This document shows positions 45,501 through 47,007 of a stretch of DNA of 47,007 nt, one piece after another. Position numbers and translations under genes: made by a program. This DNA is from CAZUZS01 sp964624795. GTDB taxonomy: Bacteria; Calditrichota; Calditrichia; RBG-13-44-9. The DNA lies in assembly GCA_964624795.1 (NCBI GenBank), contig CAZUZS010000034.1:1-47007 (forward strand). The letters are read 5' to 3'. The notes below the pieces were generated by a model. That model searched no databases. It was given only the letters and a program-made list of their open reading frames with translations, and was not told the origin of the DNA. Position 1 is the first letter of the stretch. Every line of letters starts with the position of its first letter.

Positions 45501-46731
45501 GTTGCAGGACGATGATAATGTAAAAAAATATGCCTCCAAAATATTAGATGAACTGCAATCCAGTGACGTGGAAAGTCTTATCCTGCTGGAGAATGTAGCG
45601 CTAAGAGACAAGGACAAATTGAATGATGTCATGCTTCTTCCCAGAATCTATAATCTTCTTCCCAGAAATTCCGGCAAAAAAGCGTTGATTGAAAACGAAT
45701 TTTTCAGATCCGGCCTGTATTCCTGGGAGAGGTCGGAGGTGCACTTTCGGGGGAGCACTATATTCGATGCTTCCGGAGGGAGTGTGTATTATGCCAATAT
45801 ATCACCAGCCAGGCCCGGATGGCTTTTAAAATTAAAGATGGAAAACGGAAATCCGGTATCTAAATACCCCTACCAGTACCGATTTAATGGCATTCTGATC
45901 GACTCTACTTGCTTCTTCTATTCTCAAATTGATGATGTGGATATGTTGAATTACTACTATTTGATTGATTTACAAACAGGAAAAATCTTAACAAAACTCC
46001 CGATGGGAGGACGCATCGTGCGGGTTCCCAAAATCTATAAGAGTGGAGCAAATAGCGTCGTTGTTTTTTTCCGGCATTCTGATACAAATCCCGGCGTACT
46101 TCAAAACGTCGATCTCGAAAACAATTGTGTTCATGATATCGCCCGCTTTAATGAGCCGATTGCCGAACCTTATGTTGAGAACAACACGGTGTATTTTATT
46201 GTCAGGGATTCGTTGTTTAGTTACAATATTCGATCACAAAAGTTAACCGTCAGAAAGTTTGAAAATCCCAAAGGAATTCAGATTCAGCAGATAATTCGCG
46301 TCACTGCTCGGAAAATCATATTACGGTCGACAGGAAATCATGTGTGCGTCATAGATAGAAAGACATCAAATGAGCTGGAAATATCGGGCCGGCTGGCGCA
46401 GTCCTTTCCCCCATTGGGATATGTTGACGGAGAGAACAAGTTGACTATTCTGAATTCGGATAATGTTAAAGAAATCCAATTGGGAAATAATTCCAGGGTG
46501 GTCAATTTGTGCATAAAAGATGATGCCATTTTTGTGCTGCTAACCGATGAGATACTCAAAATTGAAAACGGCAGAATCGCACAAATTTACCCGCTGCTAT
46601 GGCCAGCATTTGATTTTGATGTTGAAGACAACCATGCCTATGTGCTGGCTTCAGAGGGGAAAATTTATTCCGTTGATCTAAACTGGACTCCCGACAAACT
46701 AAAAAAGGGCTTGATTTTAAATATGAATTAG
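42541..46731 (+). CDS. Membrane-anchored Ser/Thr protein kinase with TPR and beta-propeller-like region
   Basis: In this 1396-residue protein, residues 8-262 are a Hanks-type kinase: glycine loop GRGGMG (16-21), lysine K38, helix-C E53, catalytic loop HGDLKPNN with D127 and N132, DFG at 145-147 and APEQ at 169-172. The usual HRD arginine is glycine (G126), so activation probably does not need activation-loop phosphorylation. One membrane helix spans about 276-294. The remainder, likely periplasmic, has a small domain (300-445), TPR-like repeats (about 450-515), then some 850 residues rich in short beta strands with WD/PQQ-like repeats and a further TPR-like helix pair near 980-1020. GAGGAG before ATG. 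The ligand is unknown. Confidence 0.88.
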   Translation: MEGKTIGQFHILREIGRGGMGVVYLAEDKRLHRKVALKFLKDEGVDKDKILREARLTVRVNHPGVVTIYDVVDSPYGTFIVMEYVEGDSLAHFLTTHRVDIPFARRLIHEILDILVAAHQHNLIHGDLKPNNIVITPEGKPKLLDFGLSMIYASKTERSLLSGTFPYIAPEQIIGSPISESTDLYALGMIFYQLVTGKLPFQNENQAAQIYAIMHKMPIPPSQLKKDLTPDLDKIIMECLQKEPTARFVSAKTLQAAVDSIELGSTRERSGIYARLLWINIFVFLIIFGSIFYLFREMNSNPLHVQTIEEIQFPKTVRLNIEYEMDKETRMDRQTQLLGFIELVQERLERNPAVHIVSRKSILGADQDVVETAEKVDYTINFRFSEIGKKAKLGYFVTEKDGKPAYQSSLAWNNFDGIFWLSTQFLSQFLKIVLDKDVVLDEPETDIRNNLNAYRYFAHGLYHFKEKNYDMAVQRFDEALKVNPFFSQAHYYKGMSLFRKNLYQQALTEFYSALPEISKQSLIDWQVIFDDTMPRLHEILPIQAEGPQTSETFYISSRGTNNIKIFNPESRGIFEITPPGEFKNFVIETVFSYKNSYVFVLFFKINKCHRVAIYHAKNQKWETTKEINYRSQVYNLPYLYYVDKDNNRIIKFDMTNLSMVASVAFPDSGYGSTINLRVTSDKSKVIALAPSDICLVDFDNHKLQFLSEKVSDITPTQRSRHICGDFILLSPNDSMLCLYNTAKLEKIGDLPLGKFERIGFAGPTSSTLAIDGNRERFYAIQPDTFLSVFSTHQESEPVCIARFPLNQIEGNLTVYETRRFTSQEYDKDFLAYDKQMGVIWIFDYARPESCKAIRTGQEIKKILFNAKDLIVVRTALSVVAYDKSSGDILWELSGTFTLRHIMQDKKHLLIFVDMANNRIAFYQYYARRFAEYYQATSPRNVMTTLAGDHLYFFENHMLQGLNLNTVLQRNPTQLVNIYHRIAECYFELQDDDNVKKYASKILDELQSSDVESLILLENVALRDKDKLNDVMLLPRIYNLLPRNSGKKALIENEFFRSGLYSWERSEVHFRGSTIFDASGGSVYYANISPARPGWLLKLKMENGNPVSKYPYQYRFNGILIDSTCFFYSQIDDVDMLNYYYLIDLQTGKILTKLPMGGRIVRVPKIYKSGANSVVVFFRHSDTNPGVLQNVDLENNCVHDIARFNEPIAEPYVENNTVYFIVRDSLFSYNIRSQKLTVRKFENPKGIQIQQIIRVTARKIILRSTGNHVCVIDRKTSNELEISGRLAQSFPPLGYVDGENKLTILNSDNVKEIQLGNNSRVVNLCIKDDAIFVLLTDEILKIENGRIAQIYPLLWPAFDFDVEDNHAYVLASEGKIYSVDLNWTPDKLKKGLILNMN

Positions 46732-46753
46732 TCTAAATTTTTCGCTCAATTTT

Positions 46754-46827
<74 letters not shown>

Positions 46828-46831
46828 CTTT

Positions 46832-46862
46832 AAAAAGGGAGGCTTTTTGTCCTCCCTTTTTT
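46832..46862 (+). terminator. Terminator after tRNA-Asp
   Basis: Stem AAAAAGGGAGG / CCTCCCTTTTT with loop CTTTTTGT, ending in a run of six T. Confidence 0.88.
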
Positions 46863-46889
46863 ATTCAACCAAATACAAACTGCCCTTTT

Positions 46890-46928
46890 AAAAAAATCCT
46901 TCTCCCCAATAAACCCGAGAGAAGGATT
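46890..46928 (-). terminator. Terminator for the T9SS-tail protein
   Basis: On the minus strand AATCCTTCTC / GAGAAGGATT (10-base stem, 14-base loop) is followed by TTTTT, 26 bases beyond the stop of the partial gene. Confidence 0.8.
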
Positions 46929-46953
46929 CGATAACTGCTCGCTGTTACAATTA

Positions 46954-47007
46954 TTACTTCATGAGGATCATTTTTTTAGCTTTCACGAAATCCTTACCGG
47001 CCTTAAT
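46954..47007 (-). CDS. C-terminus of a protein with a T9SS type A sorting tail (partial)
   Basis: Only the last 17 codons and TAA are in the window: IKAGKDFVKAKKMILMK. A C-terminal strand followed by basic residues and KKMILMK at the stop is the classic end of the Por-secretion type A sorting domain, which directs cargo through the type IX secretion system. In full-length proteins it follows a G-x-Y-x-(L/V/I) strand, outside the window. The PorX-like regulator at 8098 fits. A terminator lies 26 bases downstream. With so few residues, confidence is moderate. Confidence 0.65.
   Translation of the reverse strand: MKAGKDFVKAKKMILMK

Overview
The window looks like chromosome of a Gram-negative bacterium of the FCB group (Bacteroidota, Ignavibacteria, Calditrichota or KSB1-like). 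I infer this from a PorX-type response regulator with a PglZ effector domain at 8098, the C-terminus of a protein with a type A type-IX-secretion (T9SS) sorting tail at the right edge, DUF2911 and DUF1579 proteins, and a TolC/adaptor/RND pump that needs an outer membrane. Neither tRNA gene encodes CCA. Genes are dense, G+C is near 50% by eye, and I see no phage, insertion sequence or CRISPR array. The genus cannot be named from what is visible.

Layout. 1-4900 (minus): a PTS-IIA-like protein, a PII-like protein, a DUF2007-like protein, a ClC anion channel with CBS domains and a TrmH-family RNA methyltransferase lie head to tail, followed by a CPBP membrane protease cut by the left edge. 5215-7952 (plus): glutamine-dependent NAD synthetase and a second nitrilase-fold amidase. 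8098-9654: PorX-like regulator. 9706-11343: tsaE-tsaB-rimI. 11516-16723: accD, surE, guaA, glmS, closed by a clear terminator. 17152-19800: copper P-type ATPase and a 33-residue membrane peptide. 19994-21187: receiver-histidine kinase, convergent with an S41 protease across a shared bidirectional terminator. 23449-24069: Met-rich secreted DUF1579 protein.

24572-29592 (plus): rsmI, which seems to start on a non-canonical ATA codon, a CDP-alcohol phosphatidyltransferase and inositol-3-phosphate synthase (together a likely inositol-phospholipid route), a MATE exporter and thymidylate kinase. 29920-35827: TolC-adaptor-RND tripartite pump. 36023-38481: SDR oxidoreductase, DUF2911 protein, and an RpiB-fold protein lacking most RpiB catalytic residues. 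tRNA-Phe is at 38899-38971 (minus).

39316-46731 is the most unusual block: a Tat-signal DUF362 protein, a radical SAM enzyme of the AmmeMemoRadiSam system that also carries a Tat-like leader, a Memo-like protein (AmrB) with a possible signal peptide, and a 1396-residue membrane-anchored Ser/Thr kinase with TPR and beta-propeller-like regions. All are co-directional and tightly spaced. tRNA-Asp, its terminator and the T9SS tail (minus) end the window.

The best candidates for undescribed biology are the apparently exported DUF362/AmrS/AmrB cassette with its adjacent kinase, and the PTS-IIA/PII-like/DUF2007/ClC operon, which looks like a signal-gated anion transport module.
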